In this document: positions 32,963-43,570 of the stretch, piece by piece
How the letters are laid out: each line of letters opens with the position of its first letter
Position numbering within the stretch: the first letter of the stretch is position 1
Assembly (NCBI RefSeq): GCF_001704415.2
Contig: NC_030816.1
Coordinates: 83,082,713 to 83,146,712, forward strand
Reading direction: 5' to 3'
Origin: Capra hircus
Taxonomy: Eukaryota; Chordata; Mammalia; Artiodactyla; Bovidae
DNA length: 64,000 nucleotides
Translations under genes and position numbers: made by a program
The notes under the pieces: model-generated
The model's input: the letters and a program-made list of their open reading frames with translations, nothing else
The model's database searches: none
What the model was told of the DNA's origin: nothing

Positions 32963-34324
32963 TTCCAGGCCTTCACCCTCCATTCATGAGCTAAAACGCA
33001 CATCTCCATTCTCTAGCCCCTTGTTAAATAAGTCACCACAAACAGCATCACATCCTACAGGCGAGGTGCAAAGCAGTCACCTGTGTGAGGAGCTTCTTTT
33101 ACCTCGTTGCTGTCAATGATCCTCCCTAAAGCCTTGCCTTGTTGCCATGATCAAACCTGGGCGCCTTGCTGGTCTCTGCTAGAGATAGGTTAGCACACCA
33201 CCTCCAGGCAGAGACCTTCTGCAGATGCTCCCAACCAAAAAGAAAAAAAAAAAAAGTTGAGGATGAACAAGGTTAGTTTGTAAAGAAGAAACCAAATTTA
33301 CTGATAGCTCACAGCAGACAAGGTCTGAAGTAACCTCTATTGACGTTTGGTGGATCCGTGCCAAGGTATAAAAGAAAGAACGAAGCAAAGAGGCAGACAC
33401 AAACTGCACAAAGCACGCATAGGTGTCCATGGAGGGGCTTGCACACTGACTCCTCCGGCCTGGTCCTGCTCAACATTGAGACCGTCTACCGAGCTCCACA
33501 TTCTGGCTCTGCTCCATCCTGCGGCCACGTCAGTTTCCTCAGACCCTGGAAGCTTCAGAACAGCCATGTTAACTGCAGAGAGAGCAGTTCCTTACCTACA
33601 AATTCTCATGTTGCAGTCTTTAATGCACAAACATTAAACACAACTTCAGCACAAACAAAATTAAGCACAAACATCTCTCAGCCTCAACTACAGAGACTTC
33701 ATAAACATTCTTTTGCTCCAGGTCTTTCCACCGAACAAATTCATTAATTCCAAGAACTGGTGGAGGCGGAACCCTCTCCAAGTCAAACACACTCAGCAAA
33801 ATGCCATAAGCTTGCTAAGTCCTCTGGAGTGTGGCTAGGGGCTTACAGACATTCCTGGGTTTAGGTAGGAACAACCGTATCCTCCATGCTGAGGGCTCTC
33901 TGTGTGATCATTCTCCGTTTCTCACTTTCCCTCTGTATTTGCCTCCCATCTTTCTTCTAGTTGTGTTAAAAACCCATCCACCTGCTAAATATTTGCCTCA
34001 TTGGACCTTTGAGATTTCATGTTTTATGTACTCACACTCGTGGGTTACAATTATTCAGCAAAACCTGTCAATGGGGTGGACCACAAACAAGGTATTGTTC
34101 CTGCTGACCTACAATGCATGTGCTCTCAGAAATCATATTTCAGATATGAGTATTTGACAGTGTATCATGTATCCACATGAGAAGTATCAGCTCAGATAAC
34201 GCTGCTTAACCCTCTATGCCCACCTCACACTAGGCAGCTTTTAAAGAAACAAAAAAAAAAAAAGAAGAAATTAAAAAAAAAAAAGAAATAAAATAATGAA
34301 TGAAAATGTAGTAAACATCTACAA
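32963..34324. other. Unassigned sequence with TATA-like motif
   Basis: A-rich runs at 33240-33254 and 34246-34292. A TATA-like GTATAAAAG lies at 33366-33374 and a + frame of 135 codons at 33340-33747 has no recognised domain. The section 33060-33760 has a retroviral-LTR style but I cannot place it. Confidence 0.3.
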
Positions 34325-34534
34325 AGTGACCTCCCTGGCGGCTCAGACGGTAAAGCATGTGCCTGCAAGTGCAGGAGCCCCAGGTGCAATCCCTGGGTTG
34401 GGAAGATCCCCTGGAGAAGGAAATGGCAACCCACTCCAGTACTCTTGCCTGGAAAACCCCACGGACAGAGGAGCCTGGTAGGCTACAGTCCATAGGGTCT
34501 CAAAGAGTTGGACACGACTGAGTGATTCACTTTC
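34325..34534 (+). mobile_element. Bov-tA SINE
   Basis: Head ACCTCCCTGGCGGCTCAGAC, B box GGTGCAATCCC, tail GACACGACTGAGTGATTCAC. Complete. Confidence 0.93.
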
Positions 34535-34734
34535 TTTCTTTTAGACCCAAAAAAGGGATAGAGAAGAGGTGTGAGATGGTACTTCTTAACCTGCAGGAGT
34601 GGGAGAGTTCAAATGCTTCTTAGAGGAGACAAGACATAAATGTGCGGAACAGCAACCATTTACGAGACCTAAGAGCCAGGAAGCCCCACTTCTTTAAAAG
34701 AAAGATGGAGTCAAGGCACCTGCCCTGGCGGGGT

Positions 34735-35310
34735 TCCAGACACCGTGAAAGCGACGTGAGAAAGGTTTCCAAGCCGACTTTCCGGATGCTCTTCCACTCA
34801 GGTTACACGGGATACTGTCTATAGCGCATCCCTCCAACGGTGCAGAACGGGGTACCCCACCTGCTCACAGCAGCTGCCGCGCAGCTCAGGTTAGAGCGGG
34901 TCCAGGGGGCGCGCAGGAGACCACCGGGTATGGGAGCTGCGCACACGCACGGCCACCCCGTGTGCTGGCCGTTCCCAGGCGCCCCAGGCGGTGGAAGGAA
35001 GATCTGTGCGCGTCTTGCTCCCCGTGTACTCAGGAGGCACGTCCTATCATCCCGGACAGTCTCAGATGTCTGCACTCCTCTCCCCAGCAAAAGGGGCAGA
35101 CGATGCCAGCCTGATACACGGTCGCAGCCCTGAGTCCTCCAGGCATCAGGCTACCTGGCCTGAACGGTCTGGCCGAGGCCTCTAGTGCCTGCTGTGGAAT
35201 GGGCTGGACCACAGGGCACTTGAGAAACACACACGAGTGTGGATGGTACAGCCTACCCACGGGGCCCGGGCCGGGTTGTGGGGAGAGGGGCGGAGGTGGT
35301 TGTCGGGCTG
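34735..35310. promoter_or_regulatory. CpG-rich patch (small CpG island)
   Basis: I count 17 CpG dinucleotides in 34801-35000, far above the surrounding AT-rich DNA, with CGCGC and GCGCGC clusters. It includes a CTCF-like core (CCAGGGGGCGC, 34902-34912, + strand). Such islands often mark promoters, but no transcript start is visible. Confidence 0.55.
34902..34912 (+). promoter_or_regulatory. CTCF-like core in the CpG patch
   Basis: CCAGGGGGCGC matches the central part of the CTCF motif. The upstream CC of the full pattern is not matched (preceding bases CGGGT), so it is a partial match. Confidence 0.35.
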
Positions 35311-36364
35311 TTGCCACTAAACCACGCGGGTCACCTTCATTCACTCCTTCCTTGGGATGAAGCTTTGCTGAGGGCATTCCTGGTCACTTCGAACAGTGAC
35401 ACCTGGGTTAAAGCAGCAAAGACTCCAAAGGGACCCCTCCATCGCCCATGAGGCCAGTGGTCTGCTGTCGTGCCCCCGTTAATTCACAGGACACCGCAGA
35501 GGGCCAGCTCTGGGGTCCGGGACACTGACGCTGGATGCTCGTCTGAGATGTGGGGACAGAGACACGTCTGGGAGAGCTGGGGTTCACCTTCCTGCTGGAG
35601 AATCTCCGGCCCTGATTCTTCCTTAGGGAAGAGGTTACCAAGCTGATTAAATCTCCCATCGCGCCAGGACGCAGGCTCCATGAGCTCCCTGCCACCAGTC
35701 AGCTCAGACGTCTGGAAAGGAGACGCCAAGCCAGCAAGAAAAGCAAACGCTTCCCTCCACCTCCACCCAACCCCCTCCCCAGTGATGAAGCCCACCTGCC
35801 CCACCTCCTGAGTGGCCCAGGAGACGCAATGTGGTGGGCTGTAGAGTCCTGGGTGGTCTGCCCCTCCCTCCAGCCTCCCCAACCTCCCCACCACCCTCCT
35901 CACCCCACCTCACCCCCCAGTGCTCACTTTGGAAAGTGCCACGCAGGCAGCTCCTGAGTGTGCCTTTCTGAAGCTGCCGTCACAGTCCAGAACTCTCTCC
36001 TTGGGGTCCTTCCTGGCCACAGGCTGGAACAGAAGGTGCAGAGCCCATGTTCCCCGGCAGAGCAGGGCGCGGTGAGGACTTTCAGAGGCTGCCTGGTGCC
36101 TCTGAATGGTGCTTTTTCCTCCAGGAAGGCAGACTCTCCTGGAATAACTGAGCCAGCCTGAGCTCCTGCTCTGCCCTCCTGCATCTGGCCGGGCGGCCGA
36201 GCCCAGTGCCCACAGCGCCCTCGTTGACCATGACCCCATCCCCAAATGCCACAGACCAGGCCTCCAGGAGCGGGAGCAGCGAGATGGAAAGGAGTGTAAA
36301 GTCTGTGGATGTGGGCAGACAGAGCTTCACAGAACTCCCAGCCCCTCTCGACTCCTGCACTCAC

Positions 36365-36580
36365 CTCCTTGCACACAGTGAGGCCTCCCTGGAGGGCTTC
36401 CGGGCAGAGGGGGAGGGTGGAGCTGAGTGTGGTGGGGAGGTGATGGGCAAGGAGGGGGAGCCATGATGCCGGGGTGACGAGGCTTCTCTCAGGTTGGGTT
36501 AGGAACCCTCTGACGGCTCGGGGCACCTCCTCTCCAAGAGAAAGGCAACCTAGACAGACGTCAGGGGCCATCCCAGAAGC
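36365..36580 (-). other. Candidate exon, unidentified
   Basis: On the minus strand, a stop-free 216-base segment lies between CATTGTGTCTGCAG (acceptor-like, ending at 36581) and CAAGGAG|GTGAGT (donor-like, GT at 36364-36363). It is 72 codons, phase 0 at both ends, inside a 241-codon open frame. The peptide (ASGMAPDVCLGCLS...) matches no family I know. An alternative frame starts at an ATG with good context at about 36463. It may be chance. Confidence 0.2.
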
Positions 36581-36744
36581 CTGCAGACACAATGGGGACA
36601 CAGGAGGCCAAACTGGGGAAGGCGGTTGTGTGACATACTCTCGTGGCACCTGGCACCTGGTCTCAAGGTTCCCCCTACTTGGCCCAGCCTAGACCCTTGT
36701 CTCCCCACTTCCCCTCCCGACCACCGCCCCCTCGGTCGCTGCCG

Positions 36745-36773
36745 GTCAAGGTCAGAATGCTCTTCACCTTGAC
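36745..36773. promoter_or_regulatory. Nuclear-receptor half-site in an inverted repeat
   Basis: TCAAGGTCA (36746-36754) is the extended half-site bound by NR5A and ERR receptors. GTCAAGGT (36745-36752) pairs with ACCTTGAC (36766-36773), giving an 8-base inverted repeat with a 13-base gap. Binding is inferred. Confidence 0.35.
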
Positions 36774-37265
36774 TCCCGTTCTGCGTCAGCTGCTCAGAGT
36801 TCTAGGGGCTCCAGAGGAAACAAGAAATTGCTGGGGCCACCCTTTCCCCGGGAGCCCTCTTTCTGCTCAGCCTAGTCGTTATTAAACTAATCCTAAATCT
36901 TCTGCTTTGTCCGGAACTTTGGGCTACGAGGGAAATCCATCAGGGTCCCAAGAAGGGACAGTCTTTTCCTGGCCACATAGGCAGAGAAGTCTGGATAACT
37001 CGGAGTTTGCATCAGATGCCACGTACACCCACCATAGTGACGGTTCCCCAGCCTTTGCCTGTCAACCCCGTGAAGATTCACGGCAACACTTGAGATAAAC
37101 ACAGACATCACAGCTTTGTAGGGAAGGAAATGAGAGGTCAGGGTTCTCAGCTGTAACAGGTCCTGTGAAATTCCACCTCATAGTATTGTTCTGAAAATTA
37201 AATGAGATGGGAAGAGAAATGAATAGGTAGAACTCAGGAAAATTTTAGACTGTTTTAAACTATTC

Positions 37266-37475
37266 TATGCGGGTGGCTCCGTCAGTAACCAATCTGTCTG
37301 CCATGCAGGAGACCCAGGTTAGTCCCTGGGTCGGGAAGATCCCTTGAGAAGGGAGTGACAACCCACTCCAGTGTTCTTGCCTGGAGAATCGCATGGACAG
37401 TGGAGCCTGGTGGGCTGCTGTCTACAGGGTCACACAGCGTCGGACACGACTGAAGCAACTTAGCCGCAGCAGCAG
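37266..37475 (+). mobile_element. Bov-tA SINE ending in (GCA)n
   Basis: Head truncated (GCGGGTGGCTCCGTCAG), body intact, tail GACTGAAGCAACTTAGCC followed by GCAGCAGCAG, the tail type usual for Bov-A2. Confidence 0.88.
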
Positions 37476-37570
37476 CGTATATTGAGCTGTAGAATGTCTT
37501 AGTTTCTTGTTTTTCCACAACACACACAACCACAGCCTCCCATGTTGAGGAAAGCATTGTATAATGGAAT

Positions 37571-37755
37571 TACTGGGACTTCCCTGATGGTCTAGTGGTT
37601 AAGACTTTGCCTTTCAATGCAGGAGGTGTGGGTTCAAATCCTTGGTTGGGGAGCTGAGAACATGCATGCCCCTTTGGCCAAAAAGCAAAACACGAAACAA
37701 ATTCAATAAAGACTTGAAAAATGGTCCACCTCCAAAAAGTCTTTAAATAAAAGAT
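37571..37755 (+). mobile_element. CHR-type SINE
   Basis: Head GGGACTTCCCTGATGGTCTAG, B box GGTTCAAATCC, then CCTTTGGCCAAAAAGCAAAAC and AATTCAATAAAGACTTGAAAA, the body and tail of the shorter CHR-type element. Confidence 0.8.
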
Positions 37756-38027
37756 AAAATTTAGAGTTTTTAAAATGGAATTAACATCTCATGGGGTAAG
37801 TGAAAAATTGATCATAAAACATCATAGTTACAGCTAGTGATCTCCTTCATGGTATCAATGATGACTCACAGCCGGGAGAGAAGACACAGCTGCCTCTGGC
37901 TTCCTTTTTACCACTCAGGAATCACCTGCTATGAAGCAGACACCAGGCCACATGCTGCAACCGGCCTGCAGAGGTCACCATGCAGTGAGTACAGAGGTTC
38001 CCAAGCACTGGCCCCCTACCAATGAAA

Positions 38028-38240
38028 GGGCATCCCAGGTGGCTCAGTGGTAAAGAATCCACCTGCCAAGCAGGAGACATGAGTTTGATCCCTGGGTCAG
38101 AAAGAGCCCCTGGAGAAGGAAATGGCAACCCACTCCAGTATTCTTGACTGAGAAATCCCATAGTCAGAGGACCCTGGTGGGCTACAGTCCCTGAGGTCGC
38201 AAAGAGTCAGACACAACCAAGCGACTAAATAGCAGTAACA
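38028..38240 (+). mobile_element. Bov-tA SINE
   Basis: Head GGGCATCCCAGGTGGCTCAG, B box GTTTGATCCC, tail ACACAACCAAGCGACTAAAT. Complete. Confidence 0.93.
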
Positions 38241-38324
38241 TTCTTCCATCAGTGAATGCCAAAGCCAGCGGGTGAAAGCGTCGAGATTCTAGGAACCAAT
38301 ATTTTCTCAAAGTCTCTCTCCACA

Positions 38325-38535
38325 GGCCTGGTGGCTCAGATGGTAAAGAATCTTGTCTGTAATGCCAGAGACCCTGGTACGATCCCTGGGTCAGGAAGAT
38401 CCCCTGGAGAAGGGCATGGCTACCCACCTACTCCAGTGTTCTTGCCTAGAGAATCTCATGGACAGAGGAGCCCGGTGGGCTACAGTTCAAGGAGCCACAA
38501 AGAATCAGACACGACTGAGCGACTAACACTTTCAC
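38325..38535 (+). mobile_element. Bov-tA SINE
   Basis: Head slightly truncated (GGCCTGGTGGCTCAG), B box GTACGATCCC, tail GACACGACTGAGCGACTAAC. Same orientation and 85 bases from the previous copy. Confidence 0.93.
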
Positions 38536-38699
38536 ACTTTCTCCCCACAAAATCCTTATTAATTACAAGATATAAAGTCACTTTTCAGTGGAGAAACCTG
38601 GCAGGGACCACCTTAACCAATCACCTAATTACCATTTCCAGAAACAGAACTGATCAACTGCCAGGGCCTCTGGACTAGAGGCACAAAGACACATCATCA

Positions 38700-39158
38700 C
38701 TCCCTTGCTATGACAGATGGCCCCAAGCGCACAACCCCAACCTGATCACGAGGAGTCAGTCGACACACCCAGGGTGAGGGACGAGTTGCACAATCAGTGA
38801 CCTGTACTCTTCAAAAGTGCCAATGTTATGAGAAACAAACAAAGCCTCAGGCCGTGCTCCAGATGAAGAAAGACTAATGGGACAAGGCAATGGAATGCAA
38901 GGCCTTGGGTTTCCTTTTTCTGTAAAGAACACTGTTGATCCATTGGCAATTTAAAGTTTTCAGATTAAATAGTGTTATTGTATTGGTGCTGATTTCCATT
39001 TTTTGATATAATTATACTCTATTATAATTCCTGGATTTTAGGAAACAAAGACATTTAGGAATAAAAGGGAACCATGTCTCATGTCTATAACTTTCTCTTA
39101 CATTATTCAGAAAAAAACCTACACATATATAATAATAAACCTCTGTGTATCTGTGCAT

Positions 39159-39207
<49 letters not shown>

Positions 39208-39340
39208 AAAGAGAGAGCAAACGAATATAGTAATTTGTTACCATTTAGGTCCTCTGGGTGAAATTGTTCAGAAATTCCTTGTATGATTCTTGCACCTTTT
39301 CTGTAACTTTCACATTATGTCAAAAATTTTAAAAATTTAC
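38700..39340 (+). mobile_element. Old L1 3' UTR with internal (TG)n
   Basis: Collinear with old L1MB/MC-type 3' UTRs: GACCTGTACTCTTCAAAAGTG, GATGAAGAAAGACTAATGGGA, GGAAACAAAGACATTTAGG, (TG)n at 39160-39203, then GAGAAAGAGAGAGC and CACCTTTTCTGTAACTTTC. Confidence 0.8.
39160..39203. repeat. (TG)n microsatellite
   Basis: About 22 uninterrupted TG units, grown inside the dinucleotide tract that old L1 3' UTRs normally carry. Likely polymorphic. Confidence 0.98.
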
Positions 39341-39643
39341 ATTGACGTACTTGGGCTCTGCCCTGGGAAATTTTGACTCTGTGGGTCTGGGATGAGTTGG
39401 TGTTTTCATTTTTAACAAGCACCTAGGTGGTTCCGATGCAGCAGCCTGCAGGAAAGGATGAGGGAACCAGTATGACCTGAGACTTCCCTACGATCATACA
39501 GCTAGTCAGGGACCAAGCCAAGACCAGAAGCTCTCTTTCCTTCCCATCCAGGGCTCCTCCCACCACACTGCATACTTTGTTAAAGCAAATTAGGCACATT
39601 TTAAAGATGATTTCCAGTCAATAGTTTTCAAAATTGCAAAACT
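39341..39643. other. Single-copy sequence
   Basis: A faint MIR-like part (ACGATCATACAGCTAGTCAGG, about 39490) on +. Otherwise nothing. Confidence 0.35.
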
Positions 39644-39654
39644 AGGAGTAAAAA

Positions 39655-39907
39655 GGAGAAGGCAATGGCACCCCACTCCAGTACTCGTGCCTGGAAAATC
39701 CCATGGATGGAGGAGCCTGGTGGGCTCCAGTCGCTAAGAGTCGGGCACGACTGAGCAACTTCACTTTCACGCACTGGAAAAGGAAATGGCAAGCCACTCC
39801 AGTGTTCTTGCCTGGAGAATCCCAGGGACGGGGGAGCCTCATGGGCTGCGGTCTGTGGGGTCGCACAGAGTCAGACACGACTGGAGCGACGTAGCAGCAG
39901 CAGCAGC
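39655..39907 (+). mobile_element. Bov-A2 SINE with TSD
   Basis: Two + monomers (GGAGAAGGCAATGGCACC start; second from about 39778) with a (GCA)n tail. TSD AGGAGTAAAAA perfect (39644-39654 and 39908-39918). Confidence 0.96.
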
Positions 39908-40129
39908 AGGAGTAAAAAAGAAAGAATGACCCATTCAGGTCAACTCCTTTCAATGTTTGTATCAAAATTAAACTATCCGTCCTCTACTAACCCCAGAAAA
40001 CCTCTCAATGGCTATATTTCCTACTAGTCAACTCACTCACCTGAGCCAGAAACCGGAAGCAACCTGACAATTCTGTTTCCATCAGTTTCCAAACCCTCCT
40101 GCCCTAAGAGTTAAATTCCGTTGTCTTTC

Positions 40130-41575
40130 TCTTACTTCAGGGGTGGTTTTTTTGCTTTGCTATATCAAGTTCATTAACCTTTCCTTCTGCAGTGTCTTCT
40201 CTGCTGTTAGTTCTGTCCAGGAAGCTTTGTATCTAAAAGTCGTTAGAAGTTCAATATGGATATTTTATATATCTTTTACTTCTCTAGTTAATATTTACTT
40301 ACTTAATATTTCTCCACTTAATACTCAAGTATTACTCTATGTTCTTAAATACAAGGAATTGCTATTGTTTTGTTCATTTGCTCAGTTGTGTCTGACTCTT
40401 GGCCACCCGATAGACCGCAGCACGTCAGGCCTCCCTGTCCTTCACCAACTCCTGGAATTTACTCAGACTCATGTCAATTGAGTCAGTGATGCCATCCAAC
40501 CATCTCATCCTCTGCTGTCCCCTTCTCCCGTCTTCAATCTTTCCCAGCATCAGGGTCTTTCCCAGTGAGTCAGCTCTTCACATCAGGTGGCCAAAGTAGC
40601 GGAATTCCAGCTTCAGCAGCAATCCTTCCAATGAATATTCAGGACTGATCTCCTTTAGGATGGACTGATTTGAGCTCCTCGCAGTCTAAGGGACTCTCAA
40701 GAGTCTTCTCCAGTGCCACAGTTCGAAGGCATCAATTTTTCGGCGCACAGCCTTTTTTATTGTCCAGCTTTCAAATCCATACATGACTGCTGGAAAACCA
40801 TGGCTTTGACTAGATGGACCTTTGTAATGCAAAGTAATATCTCTGCTTTTTAATACACTACATTTGTCATTGCTTTTCTTCCAAGGAGCGAGCATTTTTA
40901 ATTTCATGATTGCAGTCACTTTCCACAGTGATTTTGGAGCCCAGGAAAATAAAATCTGTCACTGTTTCCATTGTTTACCCATCTATTTGCCATGAAGTGA
41001 TGGGACTGGATGCCATGATCTTTGTTTTCTGAATGTTGAGTTTTAAGCCAGCTTTTTCACTCTCCTCTTACCATTAAAATTATTTTAAGATCCGTGTCTA
41101 CTAATTGAAATGAACCATCTGTGTCATTTTCAGATTGGCTTCCATTGATTGACTTTTTTTCTCATAGGTTGTACTTCTCTGTTTTCTTGTAGCTTGATAG
41201 TTTATTTATTAGATAATGGAGTGAGTGAATTTTGTCTTACTGAGTGCTGAATACTTTTGAATTTCTATAAATATTCTAGAGCTTTGTTCTGGGCTGCAGT
41301 TAAATTACTTTCCAATAGTTTAATCATTTTGAGGCTTGTCGTCAAACTTTCCTAAGGGAGACCAGAACAGCCTTTAGTCTCAGGCAAATTTCTAACCCAC
41401 CCCTCTCCTGGTGAGCCAAAACTCAGCTATGTACTCTACCCATTGTCCCATGAATTCCAAGGCTTTTCCTCTCTGGCTGAAGGGAACACAAATTATTCCT
41501 GCCCTTGTGTGAGTTCTGACATTTGCTCCTTCTGTGCTTCTTCAGTGGTTCTGTCCCTAGCACTTCGTAGAACAA
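40130..41575 (-). mobile_element. Old L1 5' region split by BovB
   Basis: Minus-strand pieces 40130-40370 and 41075-41575. The second has ATAAATATTCTAGAGCTTTG, TTCTGGGCTGCAGTTAAATTA, GACCAGAACAGCCTTTAGTC and TGTCCCATGAATTCCAAGG, in the reversed order of old L1 (L1M-type) 5' sequence. Confidence 0.65.
40372..41073 (-). mobile_element. BovB 3' part
   Basis: Reversed copy from TTCATTTGCTCAGTTGTGTC to AAGCCAGCTTTTTCACTCTCC. The tail CAGTT repeats are reduced. An older copy with many substitutions. Confidence 0.93.
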
Positions 41576-42106
41576 TGCTCAGGAAAATTTGTGTGCTGAT
41601 GGAACAATGTGTTACCTGTGAAACCCAACACAAGGTAACATTCAACATGTTCCGAGGGAGGGAGAATCCTGGAGAAGCTGGGCCTTGGCAGCATGGGAAC
41701 GCTCAGTGCAGCAGGTGGACTGCACGGGTTGAGCATTCTCTTTTGCATTCTATTTCTACTTTGTGCTCTTCAGAAGGCATAGACGTGCTGGTTCACAGGC
41801 TCAGAAGCTTCCCAGTGAAACAAGAAACTAGCCCTCGTACTTGGAGGGCAAGGAGAGACCAAAGGAAGAGGTAGACCGCTCTAGACTGGTAGGTGGAAGG
41901 CTTAATAAGCAGAGAACTTACACAGTAGGTGTGTCTTGGGCAGCCTCGAGATGGGTAGATCTGTGCCACTGCCTATCACAAATATTGAATATTGAATATT
42001 TAGAGACCTTAATGGCTTTCAGGTATATACACCCTCTGGATGGTCTCAAAACACATTGTTCTTTCAACTTTGTGCCTTTGAAAATGGCTCCAGGTATGGT
42101 GACAGT
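41576..42106. other. Unassigned sequence before BovB
   Basis: The + frame 41443-41874 crosses from old L1 into it without recognisable content. (ATATTGA)n-like doublet at about 41984-42000. Its end, ATGGTGACAGT, is the left TSD of the next element. Confidence 0.35.
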
Positions 42107-42742
42107 TATATCTACTACTGTTGGCAGGAATCCCTTAGAGGAAATGGAGTAGCCATCACAGTCAATAAAAGAGTCCAAAATGCAGTACTTGGATGCAATC
42201 TCAAAATCAACAGAATGATCTCTGTTCATTTCCAGGGCAAACCATTCAAAATCATGGTAATCCAAGTCTTTGCCCCAACCAGTAATGCTGAAGAAGCTGA
42301 AGTTGAATGGTTCTATGAAGACCTACAAGACCTTTTAGAACTAACACCCAAAAAAGATGTCTATTTCATTATAGGAGAATGGAATGTAAAAGCAGGAAGT
42401 CAAGAAACACCTGGAGTAAGAGGCAAATTTGGCCTTGGAGTACAGAATGAAGAAGGGCAAAGGCTAACAGAGTTTTCCCAAGAGAATGTGCTGGTCATAG
42501 CAAACACCCTCTTCCAACAACACAAGAGAAGACTCGACACATGGACATCACCAGATGGTCAACACCGAAATAAGATTGATTATATTCTTTACAGCCAAAG
42601 ATGGAGAAGCCCTATACAGTCAGCAAAAACAAGACTGGGAGCTGACTGTGGCTCAGATCATGAACTCCTTATTGCCAAATTCAGACTTAAATTGAAGAAA
42701 GAAGGGAAAACCATTAGACCATTCAGGTATGACCTAAATCAA
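42107..42742 (+). pseudogene. BovB endonuclease domain, truncated
   Basis: Encodes most of the apurinic-type endonuclease that nicks target DNA. Visible blocks: YIYYC start, QVFAPTSNAEEAEVE, IIGEWN (GAA codon at 42377-42379, where the family has GDWN: the catalytic Asp is Glu), IDYIL, and GSDHELL (SDH codons 42653-42661, intact). The N-terminal strands are missing. A one-base loss near 42737-42746 (AATCAATCCC) shifts the frame, and the frame then stops at 42767-42769. The Met at 42056 lies outside the element. Confidence 0.92.
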
Positions 42743-43570
42743 TCCCTTATGATTATACAGTGGAAGTGAGAAATAGATTTAAGGGACTAGATCTGATAGA
42801 CAGAGTGCCTGATGAACAATGAATGGAGGTTTGTGACATTGTACAAGAGACGGGGAGCAAGATCATCCTCAAGAAAAATAAATGCAAAAAAGCAAAAATG
42901 GCTGTCTAAGGAGGAGCTATTTGTCTTAAAAATAGCTGAGAAAAGAAGGGAAGCGAAAAGCAAAGGAGAAAAGGAAAGATATACCCATTTGAATGCAGAG
43001 TTCCAAAGAATAGCAAGGAGAGATATGAAAGCCTTCCTCAGTGATCAGTGCAAAGAAATAGAGGAAAATAATAGAATGGGAAAGACTAGAGATCTCTTCA
43101 AGAAAATTAGAGCTACCAAGGGAACATTTCATGCAAAGATGAGCTCAATAAAGGACAGAAATGGTACGGACCTTACAGAAGCAGAAGATATTAAGAAGAG
43201 GTGGCAAGAATACACAAAAGAAGAACTGTACAAAAAAGATCTTCATGACCCAGGTAATCGCTTGACTGGAATGTGAAGTCAAGTGGGCCTAAGGCCCACT
43301 TTGAAGCATCACTACAAACAAAGCTAGAGGAGGTGACAGAATTCCAGTTGAGCTATTTCAAATCCTAAAAGATGATGCTGTGAAAGTGCTGCACTCAATA
43401 TGCCAGAAAATTTGGAAACCTCAGCAGTGGCCACAGGACTGGAAAAGGTCAGTTTTCATTCCAATCCCAAAGAAAAGCAATGCCAAAGAATGCTCAAACT
43501 ACCACACAATTGCACTCATCTCACATGCTAGTAAAGTAATGCTAAAAATTCTCCAAGCCAGGCTTCAACA
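42743..43570 (+). pseudogene. BovB linker and RT start, broken
   Basis: A TGA at about 42818-42820 replaces the Trp codon expected after DEQ/DEL. An open stretch (42812-43276) encodes a Lys/Glu-rich, probably helical linker (RREAKSKGEKERYTHLNAEF). A frame break at about 43277 coincides with an inverted insertion (43288-43310). The next block (43380-43574) holds RSVFIPIPKKSNAKECSNY, the early RT blocks, and stops at 43572-43574 because four bases are missing compared with other BovB copies. Confidence 0.9.

Larger units (their letters stand above)
34535..37265. other. GC-rich, repeat-poor region
   Basis: 2.7 kb with no recognised interspersed repeat, unlike the rest of the window, and clearly higher GC. 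Open frames are long on several frames (up to 241 codons on -, 35924-36649), as expected in GC-rich DNA. No protein family is recognised. Splice-like signals occur (see 36365-36580). It may hold exons or a regulatory block of an unrecognised gene. Confidence 0.4.

Noticed and set aside
35924..36649. 241-codon minus-strand open frame as a protein-coding gene
   Set aside because: GC-rich DNA gives long frames on several strands here; the peptide has no recognisable domain. Kept only as a possible exon inside it.
38028..38535. Tandem duplication of one Bov-tA
   Set aside because: The two copies differ at many positions and have unrelated sequence between them, so they are independent insertions.
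42056..42769. 237-codon open frame as a host endonuclease gene
   Set aside because: It is the BovB endonuclease domain; the Met lies outside the element and the frame is truncated by a shift.
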